Assembly (NCBI GenBank): GCA_030038335.1
Contig: JASHPC010000220.1
Span: 1 to 7,375, forward strand
Source: Vulcanimicrobiota bacterium
Lineage (GTDB): Bacteria; Vulcanimicrobiota; Vulcanimicrobiia; Vulcanimicrobiales; Vulcanimicrobiaceae
DNA: 7,375 nt
Reading direction: 5' to 3'
In this document: piece after piece, positions 1 through 6,537 of the stretch
Numbering within the stretch: the first letter of the stretch is position 1
Layout of the letters: each line of letters begins with the position of its first letter
Notes under the pieces: generated by a model
The model's input: only the letters and a program-made list of their open reading frames with translations
The model's database searches: none
Told to the model about the DNA's origin: nothing
Translations under genes and position numbers: made by a program

Positions 1-365
1 CTCCACACATCGTTGATTCTCTGCGGTATGAACCGCTGCGATCGCGGCGTCGCCGCGCGGCGGCGATGCGGCAGTTTCGCCCGTAAACTCAGTCCCTCAA
101 GGGCGTAGAGGCGGTAGACGCGCTTGTCGTTGACCCTGAGGCCCTCACGGCGGAGCAGCACACCGACTCGGCGGTATCCGTACCGCACTCGGGCCGCTGC
201 GATCTCCTTGATGCGTTCGCGCAGCATCCCGTTGAATGGGGCTGCCTTGGATTTGCAATAGTACGTCGCGCGATTGAACTGAATCACATCGCAGGCTCGC
301 CGAACACCGACTCCAAAGCTCGCGACCAGCATGCCGACGCGTTCGCGCTGATGCGCCGGCTTTAC
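1..365 (-). CDS. IS3-family transposase OrfB (integrase subunit), N-terminal part, cut by the window edge
   Basis: Reading the minus strand in the -1 frame relative to orfA gives an uninterrupted stretch of about 121 residues that begins TVKPAHQRERVG, the usual junction for IS407-like OrfB. It continues through RRACDVIQFNRATYY, then a basic HTH_21-like segment (RVRYGYRRVGVLL, KRVYRLYALEGL), and ends at the window edge with RINDVW. In this family that motif is normally followed at once by the first Asp of the DDE catalytic triad (WxxDF), so the catalytic core lies outside. No strong start codon with a ribosome binding site is seen; the first in-frame ATG is at 332. Expression as an OrfAB fusion by frameshifting is the likeliest mode. 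Not in its own frame with a conventional start, hence easily missed by gene callers. Confidence 0.85.
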
Positions 366-625
366 AGTTTTTTTGAGATGATCTCCTGAAGCATTTTACG
401 GTCGTGGCTGAGGTCGGCGACGATCTGCTTGAGCTTCGTGTTCTCTTCGCGCAGTTGGCGCAGCTCGCGGATCTCCGGCGTCCCTAAGCCTCCAAAGCGA
501 CGCTTCCACGTGTAGAGCGTATTCTCGTGAATGCCGAGCTTGCGAACGATTTCGCCGACCGGCGTGCCGGCGTCAGCCTGTCGCAGAGCGGCAGCGATCT
601 GTTCGGGGGAGTGGCGTTTTCGCAC
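362..625 (-). CDS. IS3-family transposase OrfA (helix-turn-helix DNA-binding subunit)
   Basis: An 87-residue protein that binds the terminal repeats of the element and regulates transposition. Residues about 5-45 (SPEQIAAALRQADAG, VGEIVRKLGIHENTLYTWKRRFGG) form the Pfam HTH_Tnp_1-type helix-turn-helix. Residues 50-80 (RELRQLREENTKLKQIV) form a leucine-zipper coiled coil used for oligomerisation. I chose the GTG at 625 because GGAGG at 638-634 lies 8 nt upstream; the upstream TTG at 631 is only 2 nt from that sequence and cannot use it. The gene ends ISKKL-stop, and the two AAA codons just before the end form the frameshift site leading into OrfB. Length and architecture are normal for the family. 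Confidence 0.92.
   Translation of the reverse strand: MRKRHSPEQIAAALRQADAGTPVGEIVRKLGIHENTLYTWKRRFGGLGTPEIRELRQLREENTKLKQIVADLSHDRKMLQEIISKKL
368..374 (-). promoter_or_regulatory. A_AAA_AAA slippery heptamer for programmed -1 frameshift (orfA to orfB)
   Basis: On the minus strand orfA reads TCA AAA AAA CTG TAA, so the seven A's sit in the X_XXY_YYZ register required for tandem -1 slippage. Slipping back one base continues as ACT GTA AAG CCG, which is exactly the OrfB frame and bypasses the orfA stop at 364-362. IS3-family elements are known to make the OrfAB transposase this way. I did not identify a convincing downstream stimulatory pseudoknot. Confidence 0.75.
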
Positions 626-633
626 GGGCAAAA

Positions 634-638
634 CCTCC
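634..638 (-). promoter_or_regulatory. Ribosome binding site GGAGG deciding the orfA GTG start
   Basis: GGAGG on the minus strand is separated by 8 nt from GTG (625-623) and by only 2 nt from the in-frame TTG (631-629). The spacing selects GTG as the real start of orfA. Confidence 0.75.
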
Positions 639-684
639 GGATGTCGGGGAGTGATTTTGCCGACTTTTCGCGAGTCCCGCCGGT

Positions 685-696
685 CCAGAATTCTGG
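685..696. repeat. Perfect 12-bp palindrome inside the IS terminus
   Basis: CCAGAATTCTGG is self-complementary over all 12 bases and lies 10 nt inside the presumed IS end. It may be part of the terminal sequence recognised by the transposase, but whether the other end carries it cannot be seen here. Confidence 0.4.
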
Positions 697-719
697 TTCA
701 GGGTCAGTTAATATAACCT

Positions 720-1154
720 ATGAAAATGGTACGCCAATTGATCACAATTGTTGTAGGCGGCGTGTCGTTTTGGCTTCCGGGGTTATGCGTAGCACAGCTC
801 GCAACGAACGGATGGTCGCTGGTTGCTGCAAATGCGCTAGCAGTCGGCGTGCCCTTAGGCGTTTACTGGCTTGTCAGGAGGTCGTGGGGCGTTGCAGCTT
901 TTCCCGCAATCGCCATAGCCATTGGGATTTATCTGTTGTGTCCCTTCGCTATCTCACTCGAGGCACGAGTCATTAGCCCCGCGCAGTCTTCAAACGCGTT
1001 TGCGAGCTGGGGCGGTATCGCGTTACTGTCATTGTCGGCGCTCGTTCCACCGCTGGCGTGGATTTGGGCTGAATACGTCGGGCTCGTACTTGGCCTCTTG
1101 GTGGTAACCGCTGCCCTCATTTGGCTCGCCGTCAGGGACTGGAAAACGGCCTAG
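720..1154 (+). CDS. Hypothetical small polytopic membrane protein (144 aa)
   Basis: I do not recognise this family. The protein is strongly hydrophobic, with four or five predicted membrane segments at about residues 5-27, 33-53, 57-80, 95-115 and 117-137. A short basic linker (VRRSW, 52-56) separates the second and third, and the C-terminus is charged (VRDWKTA). No catalytic motif is visible. The start is uncertain: ATG at 720 or ATG at 726, neither preceded by a clear Shine-Dalgarno sequence. Base composition is visibly less GC-rich than the purine genes downstream, suggesting a different origin. The gene begins about 13 nt beyond the presumed IS end, so its native promoter may have been separated by the insertion and transcription may now start near the IS. 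It has no functional link to the purine cluster that I can support. Confidence 0.6.
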   Translation: MKMVRQLITIVVGGVSFWLPGLCVAQLATNGWSLVAANALAVGVPLGVYWLVRRSWGVAAFPAIAIAIGIYLLCPFAISLEARVISPAQSSNAFASWGGIALLSLSALVPPLAWIWAEYVGLVLGLLVVTAALIWLAVRDWKTA

Positions 1155-1226
1155 TGATGCTCTTTGGTGGTCCGGCGTGACATTTTCGCGGTTTATTATC
1201 GCCAGTGAGATTCAATGGACATCTTC

Positions 1227-1245
1227 GCGCGAAATGCTTTCGCGC
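1227..1245. repeat. Perfect inverted repeat, 8-bp stem with 3-nt loop
   Basis: GCGCGAAA (1227-1234) pairs exactly with TTTCGCGC (1238-1245) around the loop TGC. It lies about 70 nt downstream of the membrane protein stop. There is no T-tract, so an intrinsic terminator is not supported. It could be an operator half-site pair or an RNA hairpin; function is unknown. Confidence 0.5.
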
Positions 1246-1300
1246 ACGCAGCCGAGAAAGATTGATGGTGTCTGACGTGTTATGCTCAATACCTTCTCTC

Positions 1301-1318
1301 CGGCGCTTCGAGGCGCCG
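1301..1318. repeat. Perfect inverted repeat, 6-bp GC stem with 6-nt loop
   Basis: CGGCGC (1301-1306) pairs with GCGCCG (1313-1318) around TTCGAG. The flanks have no poly-T. In a GC-rich genome a 6-bp stem can occur by chance, so this is only a weak structural element. Confidence 0.35.
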
Positions 1319-1352
1319 TAGATTAGCTGTAAACTCTAGCGCCGGCGGCTAG

Positions 1353-1439
1353 GGTAGAGATCCGCTTGAGCAGCTTGGGCGACGCTACTGCGCGCCGGAG
1401 GAGCTGGAGGCGCTGCTCGCGTGGGCCGGTAGGTCGTAG
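1353..1439 (+). pseudogene. Possible C-terminal coding remnant (about 28 residues), family not recognised
   Basis: Immediately after an in-frame TAG (1350-1352) the plus strand reads RDPLEQLGRRYCAPEEL, then EALLAWAGRS and a TAG at 1437-1439. The codons are strongly GC-ending and the translation looks like a normal amphipathic C-terminal helix, unlike the upstream sequence. There is no usable start codon at the beginning of the stretch, so it cannot be an intact gene. It stops one base before the stop of the converging deaminase gene. I infer a decayed tail of a former neighbour, perhaps truncated by the rearrangement that brought in the membrane gene and IS. A chance open frame remains possible. 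Confidence 0.3.
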
Positions 1440-2810
<1,371 letters not shown>

Positions 2811-2839
2811 CGCAGCGAATCTCTCCCCTACTCTATGGT

Positions 2840-2843
2840 AGGA
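2840..2843 (+). promoter_or_regulatory. Ribosome binding site AGGA favouring the GTG start of uraD
   Basis: AGGA is 6 nt upstream of GTG at 2850. The in-frame ATG at 2835 has a pyrimidine-rich leader (CTCTCCCCTACTCT) with no Shine-Dalgarno sequence, so GTG is the better-supported start. Confidence 0.5.
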
Positions 2844-2849
2844 ACGATT

Positions 2850-3347
2850 GTGCAGCTCAATGCTGCCGACCGCGCCGCTTTCGTCGCGGCGGTCGGATTC
2901 ACTTTTGAGCAATCGCCGTGGGTCGCCGAGGAGGCGTGGGAGAACCGCCCGTTTGCGAGCACCGACGCGTTGCTTGCCGCGATGCTTGCGGCCGTCGCGC
3001 AGGCTTCACCCGAAAGGCGCATTGCGCTCATCGCAGCGCATCCCGACCTCGCCGGGCGCGTTGCGCGCGAGGGACGTCTGACGGCGTCTTCGTCGGAAGA
3101 GCAGAGTGCCGCTGGGCTCGACCGCCTTTCACCGCAGGAGATCGCGCGATTTGATGCGCTGAACGCGGCATATCGAGCGCGTTTCGGATTTCCGTTCGTC
3201 ATCTGCGCGCGCGAGCAGACGAAACAGTCGATTCTCGACGCGCTCGAACGGCGTCTGTCAAACGAGCGTGACGACGAGATCGGCACGGCGCTGCGCGAGA
3301 TCGGAAAGATTGCGCGTCTACGTCTTTATGACGCGGTGACGGCATGA
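2850..3347 (+). CDS. uraD: OHCU decarboxylase (2-oxo-4-hydroxy-4-carboxy-5-ureidoimidazoline decarboxylase)
   Basis: A 165-residue cytosolic enzyme that decarboxylates OHCU to S-allantoin, the third step of urate breakdown. Family hallmarks in order are FxxSPWVAEEAW (20-30), the catalytic histidine in AAHPDLAG (H64), SSEEQ (81-85, providing the E and Q that contact substrate), and FGFPFVICAR (112-121). The final helices (EIGKIARLRL) are typical. Length matches single-domain bacterial homologues. The start is chosen at GTG 2850 on its ribosome binding site; ATG 2835 adds five residues, and the open frame to 2787 overlaps the divergent gene and is unlikely. The TGA stop overlaps the ATG of puuD by four bases (ATGA), implying translational coupling in a uraD-puuD-uraH operon that encodes the three urate-to-allantoin steps. 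Confidence 0.93.
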   Translation: MQLNAADRAAFVAAVGFTFEQSPWVAEEAWENRPFASTDALLAAMLAAVAQASPERRIALIAAHPDLAGRVAREGRLTASSSEEQSAAGLDRLSPQEIARFDALNAAYRARFGFPFVICAREQTKQSILDALERRLSNERDDEIGTALREIGKIARLRLYDAVTA

Positions 3348-4540
3348 GTGCGTACGTCATCGAGTGGCTGGACCTTATCGTGCGCTGGCTGCACTTTACC
3401 GCCGGTGTCGCGTGGATCGGGACGTCGTTCTACTTCGTCTGGCTCGACGACAACTTGATGCGGCCGCGTCACGAAACCGATACGGCAGGTGGCGTGCTCG
3501 GCGAGCTGTGGTCGGTGCACGGCGGCGGTTTTTACCACAATCAAAAGTATCTCACTGGACCGACGAGCGAGCCTTTGCCGGAGAATCTCCATTGGTTCAA
3601 GTGGGAAGCGTACACGACGTGGATTTCGGGCGTTGCGATGCTGGCACTCGTCTATTGGGTCGGCGCGTCGACGTTTCTCATCGACCCGAGCGTCATGGCG
3701 CTGCAGCCGTGGCAGGCGATTCTCATCAGCTTCGGGTCGCTCGTCTTCGGATGGCTCGTCTACGACACGCTCTGCCACGTGTTGGAGAAGAAGCCGCTGC
3801 TGCTCGGTGCTGCGGTCTTCGTGTTTCTCGCGTTCTGCGCGTGGGGATTGTCGCACGTCTTCAGCGCGCAGGCTGCATATTTGCACGTCGGCGCCATCAT
3901 TGGCACGATCATGGTCGCGAACGTCGCGCACGTCATCATTCCCGGACAGCGTAAGATGCTCGCGCAGATCCGCGCCGGGGAGCCCGTCGACCCGGTTCCC
4001 GGACTGCGCGGTAAGATGCGCTCGGTGCACAACACGTACCTGACGCTGCCCGTTCTTTTCACGATGATCAGCGGGCACTACCCGATGGCATACCAGAGCC
4101 GGTACGGATGGATCGTGCTCGTTGCACTCGGCATCGCCGGCGTGCTCGTGCGGTACTTCTTCATTCTCAGTCACGAGCGATACGGCAAACGTCTCGTCTG
4201 GGTGCTGCCGCTCGCGGCGTTCGCACTCATCGCGGCGGCTGCGCTCCTCATCGTGCCGCGGCCGACGGCTTCAGCATCGCCTGTCGCCTTTGCGCAAGTA
4301 GCGCCTGTCTTCGCGCAGCGCTGCGCGGTGTGCCACTCGGCGCACCCGACCGAGTCCGGCTTTGCCTCGGCGCCGGACGGCGTACTCCTCGACACGCCGG
4401 CGCACATTCATGCGAACGCGCAGCGCGTCCAGGAACAAGCGGTCGCGACGCACGCGATGCCGCTCGGGAACGTTACGGGCATGACACAACAGGAACGCAA
4501 CGAAATCGGCGCGTGGATCGCGCAGGGGGCTAAAATCTGA
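3344..4540 (+). CDS. puuD: Membrane-bound urate oxidase with C-terminal cytochrome c domain (PuuD)
   Basis: A 398-residue integral membrane enzyme that oxidises urate to 5-hydroxyisourate. Unlike soluble uricase, PuuD is known to pass electrons to a fused cytochrome c instead of making hydrogen peroxide. The urate oxidase domain (residues 1-305, formerly DUF989) has eight likely membrane segments at about 8-34, 90-110, 122-143, 150-173, 178-199, 232-250, 253-275 and 284-304. Conserved histidine-rich loops include RWLHFTAGVAWIG and SVHGGGFYHNQK. The cytochrome domain has the haem c site CAVCH (327-331) and a probable axial Met372 in HAMPLGN, and should lie outside the cytoplasmic membrane, as haem c attachment requires. 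Both parts are intact and the length is normal for the family. A weak GGTGA sits 4 nt before the ATG. The gene overlaps uraD by 4 nt and uraH by 1 nt. Confidence 0.93.
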   Translation: MSAYVIEWLDLIVRWLHFTAGVAWIGTSFYFVWLDDNLMRPRHETDTAGGVLGELWSVHGGGFYHNQKYLTGPTSEPLPENLHWFKWEAYTTWISGVAMLALVYWVGASTFLIDPSVMALQPWQAILISFGSLVFGWLVYDTLCHVLEKKPLLLGAAVFVFLAFCAWGLSHVFSAQAAYLHVGAIIGTIMVANVAHVIIPGQRKMLAQIRAGEPVDPVPGLRGKMRSVHNTYLTLPVLFTMISGHYPMAYQSRYGWIVLVALGIAGVLVRYFFILSHERYGKRLVWVLPLAAFALIAAAALLIVPRPTASASPVAFAQVAPVFAQRCAVCHSAHPTESGFASAPDGVLLDTPAHIHANAQRVQEQAVATHAMPLGNVTGMTQQERNEIGAWIAQGAKI

Positions 4541-4872
4541 TGCCGCTATCGACGCACGTTCTCGACCTCGCGCGCGGAGCGCCGGCCGCGGAGCTGGCTA
4601 TTTCACTTTATAGAATCAACGGTGACGACCGCGCGCTCGTTGCAAACGCTTTGACCGACGCCGACGGACGCGTCGCCGCGCCTTTTGGCGGCGACTTAGA
4701 AAGCGGCACGTACGAGCTCGTCTTTCACGCGGGCGCATACTTCGCGCACCACGACGTTCCCAGTTTCTACACGGACATGCCGGTTCAATTTCGCGTCAGC
4801 GATGCTTCCGCGCGCTATCACGTGCCGTTGTTGCTCTCGCCGTGGGGCTACAGCACGTACCGCGGGAGTTAA
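4540..4872 (+). CDS. uraH: 5-Hydroxyisourate hydrolase (transthyretin-like)
   Basis: A 110-residue enzyme that hydrolyses 5-hydroxyisourate, the product of the preceding gene, to OHCU, the substrate of UraD. The transthyretin-like fold is evident from the N-terminal LSTHVLDLARGAPA with catalytic H6, R44 in DADGRV, H94 in RYHVPLLLSP, and the diagnostic C-terminal YRGS (107-110) that closes the active site. There is no signal peptide, so it should be a cytosolic tetramer. The ATG shares its A with the puuD stop (TGATG), and a purine run (CAGGGGGC) about 10-15 nt upstream can serve as ribosome binding site. It is the last gene of the plus-strand operon; a repeat follows directly after the TAA. 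Confidence 0.95.
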   Translation: MPLSTHVLDLARGAPAAELAISLYRINGDDRALVANALTDADGRVAAPFGGDLESGTYELVFHAGAYFAHHDVPSFYTDMPVQFRVSDASARYHVPLLLSPWGYSTYRGS

Positions 4873-4880
4873 GCGGTGGT

Positions 4881-4943
4881 TCGACTTCGGCGCTACGCGC
4901 CTACGCTCACCATGACAAGCGGTGCGCTACGCTCGGGATGACA
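4881..4943. repeat. Dispersed-type intergenic repeat, one full and one partial unit
   Basis: Between the converging operons lie two related units in the same orientation: 4881-4917 (TTCGAC side through CATGACA) and 4924-4943 (GCGCTACGCTCGGGATGACA). Both share CTACGCTC followed by three variable bases and ATGACA. Read on the minus strand this resembles the widespread intergenic repeat GTCAT..TGAGCG..GAAGTCGAA found in many bacterial genomes (from memory). The first unit holds a small hairpin, GGCGC-TAC-GCGCC (4889-4901). The second unit runs into the end of the minus-strand gene and supplies its stop codon. No T-tract is present, so a bidirectional terminator is possible only by Rho-type action. 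Confidence 0.6.
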
Positions 4944-5307
4944 GTTTGTAATTGGCCCAGCCGCCGAAATGCGAGATATCCGGATCACCATTCTTTTCGA
5001 TGAGTTCGCGCGGATAGAGCATTGCCGAGACATGCGAGCCGTCGTCCAGCTCGATCTGCTCCTCGTACATGTCCGGCGGTTCGCCCGCGAGAAGGCGGTG
5101 GTACTGCGCGTCGCTGAGCTCGTAGAGCTCGCCGGGAATGGAGATGCCGCCGCTGGGAACTTCGTAGATGCCGGGGTGCCAGCCGTTCTTCACGGAGTGT
5201 AAGCGATACTTGGGAGCCGTTCTCGCCGCCGACACGAACTGCGCGTTGCCGAGATTCTCGTGATCCGGTTGCCCGCGAAGCGCGGAGCCACAGATGAAAA
5301 AACGCAT
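4927..5307 (-). CDS. Stand-alone protein like the C-terminal domain of allophanate hydrolase (gamma-glutamylcyclotransferase-like fold)
   Basis: A 126-residue protein starting FFICGSALRGQPDHENLG, then AARTAPKYRLHSV, PGIYEV, and ISIPGELYELS. This order matches the C-terminal AtzF/DUR1,2 allophanate hydrolase domain, which is related to gamma-glutamylcyclotransferases. E60 in PGELYEL is where the catalytic Glu of true cyclotransferases sits. The C-terminal FGGWANYKLSSRA also occurs in similar stand-alone proteins that I recall. The amidase domain of allophanate hydrolase is absent, so hydrolysis of allophanate is not expected from this gene alone. It starts 9 nt after the upstream M20 gene, with AAAGGA spanning that stop codon and only 3 nt before the ATG, so it is almost certainly cotranscribed and coupled. 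Its context suggests handling a ureido compound made from allantoate; the reaction is unknown. Its last five codons overlap the intergenic repeat. Confidence 0.75.
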   Translation of the reverse strand: MRFFICGSALRGQPDHENLGNAQFVSAARTAPKYRLHSVKNGWHPGIYEVPSGGISIPGELYELSDAQYHRLLAGEPPDMYEEQIELDDGSHVSAMLYPRELIEKNGDPDISHFGGWANYKLSSRA

Positions 5308-5316
5308 ACGTCCTTT

Positions 5317-6537
5317 CTAAATGACGAACTTGTCGACTTCGACGATCGATGCGGTGAGCGCCGCAACGCCGCGTTCCAAATCTTCCGGCGCGGTCTCCTC
5401 TTCGGCGACGTGGCTCTTTCCGCCGATCGACGGCACGAAGATCATCGCCGTCGGCGCGATGCGGCACAGGCACATCGCGTCGTGCCCCGCGCCGCTCGGA
5501 AGATCGATTGCGCGTTCGCCCATAGCCGTGATTGCGCGCGCGATCGCGGCACGCAGCTTCGAATCCATTGGCGCCGGAGCGCGAGCTTCGAGGCGCTCGA
5601 TCGACGCGCTAACGCGCCTGCGCGCGTTCGCGCGGCCCGCGCTCTCGCGTAATGCGCTTTCTACGGCATCGATCTTTGCGTCATCCGGAGAGCGGATATC
5701 GACGGAGAAGCGTGCGCGCCCGGGAATGACGTTCGCGGCGTTCGGCTCGACGACGAACATGCCGACGGTGGCGACGGTCTCGCCGATCGCGATCGCCGCG
5801 CGTTCGAGATCGAGGATGATCTCGGAAGCTGCGCAGAGCGCGTCGCCGCGGCGCGCCATCGGCACCGTTCCCGCGTGACCGCTCGTGCCTTGGACGGCGA
5901 CGCGATACCGCCGCTGCCCCGCGATCGACGTCACGATCCCAAGCGGCACACCTTCGCGCTCGAGAACGGGCCCCTGCTCGATGTGAATCTCCAGATATGC
6001 GGAAAGCCGCGTCTCTTCGCGAATCGGCACGCGATCGAGCAGACCCGTTTCGCGCGACGCGAGCGCGTCGCGCAGCGTGGTGCCGTCGGCATCCGCGAGC
6101 GAGAGCGTCTTTTCCAGGTCGCAGGCGCCCGTAAAGACGGAACTTCCCAAACATCCGAGCGGGAAGCGCGCTCCCTCTTCGCCTGCCCACGCGACGGCTT
6201 CAATGGGATGCTCGGTTCGCGTTTCGTTCGCTTCGAGCTCGTCGAGCGCACAGATCGCTGCGACGACGCCATACGCGCCGTCGTACGCGCCGCCAGTCGG
6301 CACGGTGTCGAGATGCGAACCGACGAGGATCGGTCGCGCGTCATCGCGCGCTCCGCTGCGCCGGGCGAAGACGTTGCCGACTCTGTCCTGCGTGAGCGCA
6401 TACTTGTGAGATCGCGCCCACTTGGCGAAGAGCTCGCGAGCGAGGCGATCGCCGCGCGAAGCCAGCGGACGGTCGATGCCGTTTTCGCCTCGGCCGATTT
6501 GCGAAAGTTCCGCCAGCCGTTCGACGACCGTACTCAT
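5317..6537 (-). CDS. M20-family Zn/Mn amidohydrolase, probable allantoate amidohydrolase
   Basis: A 406-residue cytosolic binuclear metallohydrolase of the allantoate amidohydrolase / N-carbamoyl-L-amino acid hydrolase group. Metal ligands and catalytic residues appear in order: GSHLDTVPTGGAYDG (H75, D86), WAGEEGARF (E120, E121), EIHIEQGP (H185), the dimerisation-domain TSGHAGTVPM (H221), SGAGHDAM (350-355) and KSH (H376). The group acts on ureido compounds; after puuE the natural substrate is allantoate, giving ureidoglycine or ureidoglycolate plus ammonia and CO2. Ureidoglycolate or a carbamoyl amino acid remain alternatives, so no allC symbol is asserted. The frame is open to 6672, but ATG 6537 gives the family N-terminus (MSTVVERLAEL), whereas the extra 45 residues are an Arg/Pro-rich shadow of puuE. 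The start overlaps the puuE stop as ATGA, and GGAG lies 11 nt upstream. Confidence 0.85.
   Translation of the reverse strand: MSTVVERLAELSQIGRGENGIDRPLASRGDRLARELFAKWARSHKYALTQDRVGNVFARRSGARDDARPILVGSHLDTVPTGGAYDGAYGVVAAICALDELEANETRTEHPIEAVAWAGEEGARFPLGCLGSSVFTGACDLEKTLSLADADGTTLRDALASRETGLLDRVPIREETRLSAYLEIHIEQGPVLEREGVPLGIVTSIAGQRRYRVAVQGTSGHAGTVPMARRGDALCAASEIILDLERAAIAIGETVATVGMFVVEPNAANVIPGRARFSVDIRSPDDAKIDAVESALRESAGRANARRRVSASIERLEARAPAPMDSKLRAAIARAITAMGERAIDLPSGAGHDAMCLCRIAPTAMIFVPSIGGKSHVAEEETAPEDLERGVAALTASIVEVDKFVI

Larger units (their letters stand above)
1..706 (-). mobile_element. IS3-family insertion sequence (IS407-like), one end; remainder outside the window
   Basis: The region carries orfA and the first third of orfB of an IS3-family element in the typical overlapping arrangement, joined by a frameshift site. 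The outer end is placed at about 706 because the minus strand there begins TGACCCTGAACC, matching the TG start common to IS3-family termini. The opposite inverted repeat is not in the window, so neither the exact border nor a target duplication can be confirmed; GTTA at 707-710 is the sequence that would be duplicated if the border is right. A perfect 12-bp palindrome, CCAGAATTCTGG, lies at 685-696 within the presumed terminal region. What is visible of both reading frames is intact, so the element may be functional. Family assignment is firm; the subgroup is from memory of OrfA/OrfB sequences and less certain. Confidence 0.85.
1155..1352. other. Intergenic region without an intact gene
   Basis: No credible reading frame, tRNA or rRNA is visible between the membrane protein and the coding remnant at 1353-1439. 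The stretch contains two perfect hairpins, listed separately, neither followed by a T-run on either strand. I see no convincing promoter. Confidence 0.5.

Noticed and set aside
527..976. A 149-residue plus-strand open frame starting inside the IS and ending in the membrane protein gene
   Set aside because: It is antisense to orfA and out of frame with the membrane protein; the composition is not protein-like.
1155..1439. tRNA or other structured RNA gene in the gap
   Set aside because: No cloverleaf, CCA end or TTC loop arrangement could be drawn; the hairpins are isolated.
2811..2912. N-terminal 34-residue extension of the deaminase
   Set aside because: It is antisense to the start of uraD and does not match the family; MATLLLRH at 2810 is the expected N-terminus.
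3326..4174. A 282-residue open frame on the minus strand across uraD/puuD
   Set aside because: It is the antisense shadow of PuuD, rich in His/Arg/Glu with no recognisable fold, while PuuD on the other strand is unmistakable.
4873..4943. CRISPR array or bidirectional intrinsic terminator
   Set aside because: There are only two unequal units without spacers of constant length, and there is no T-run next to the small GGCGC/GCGCC hairpin.
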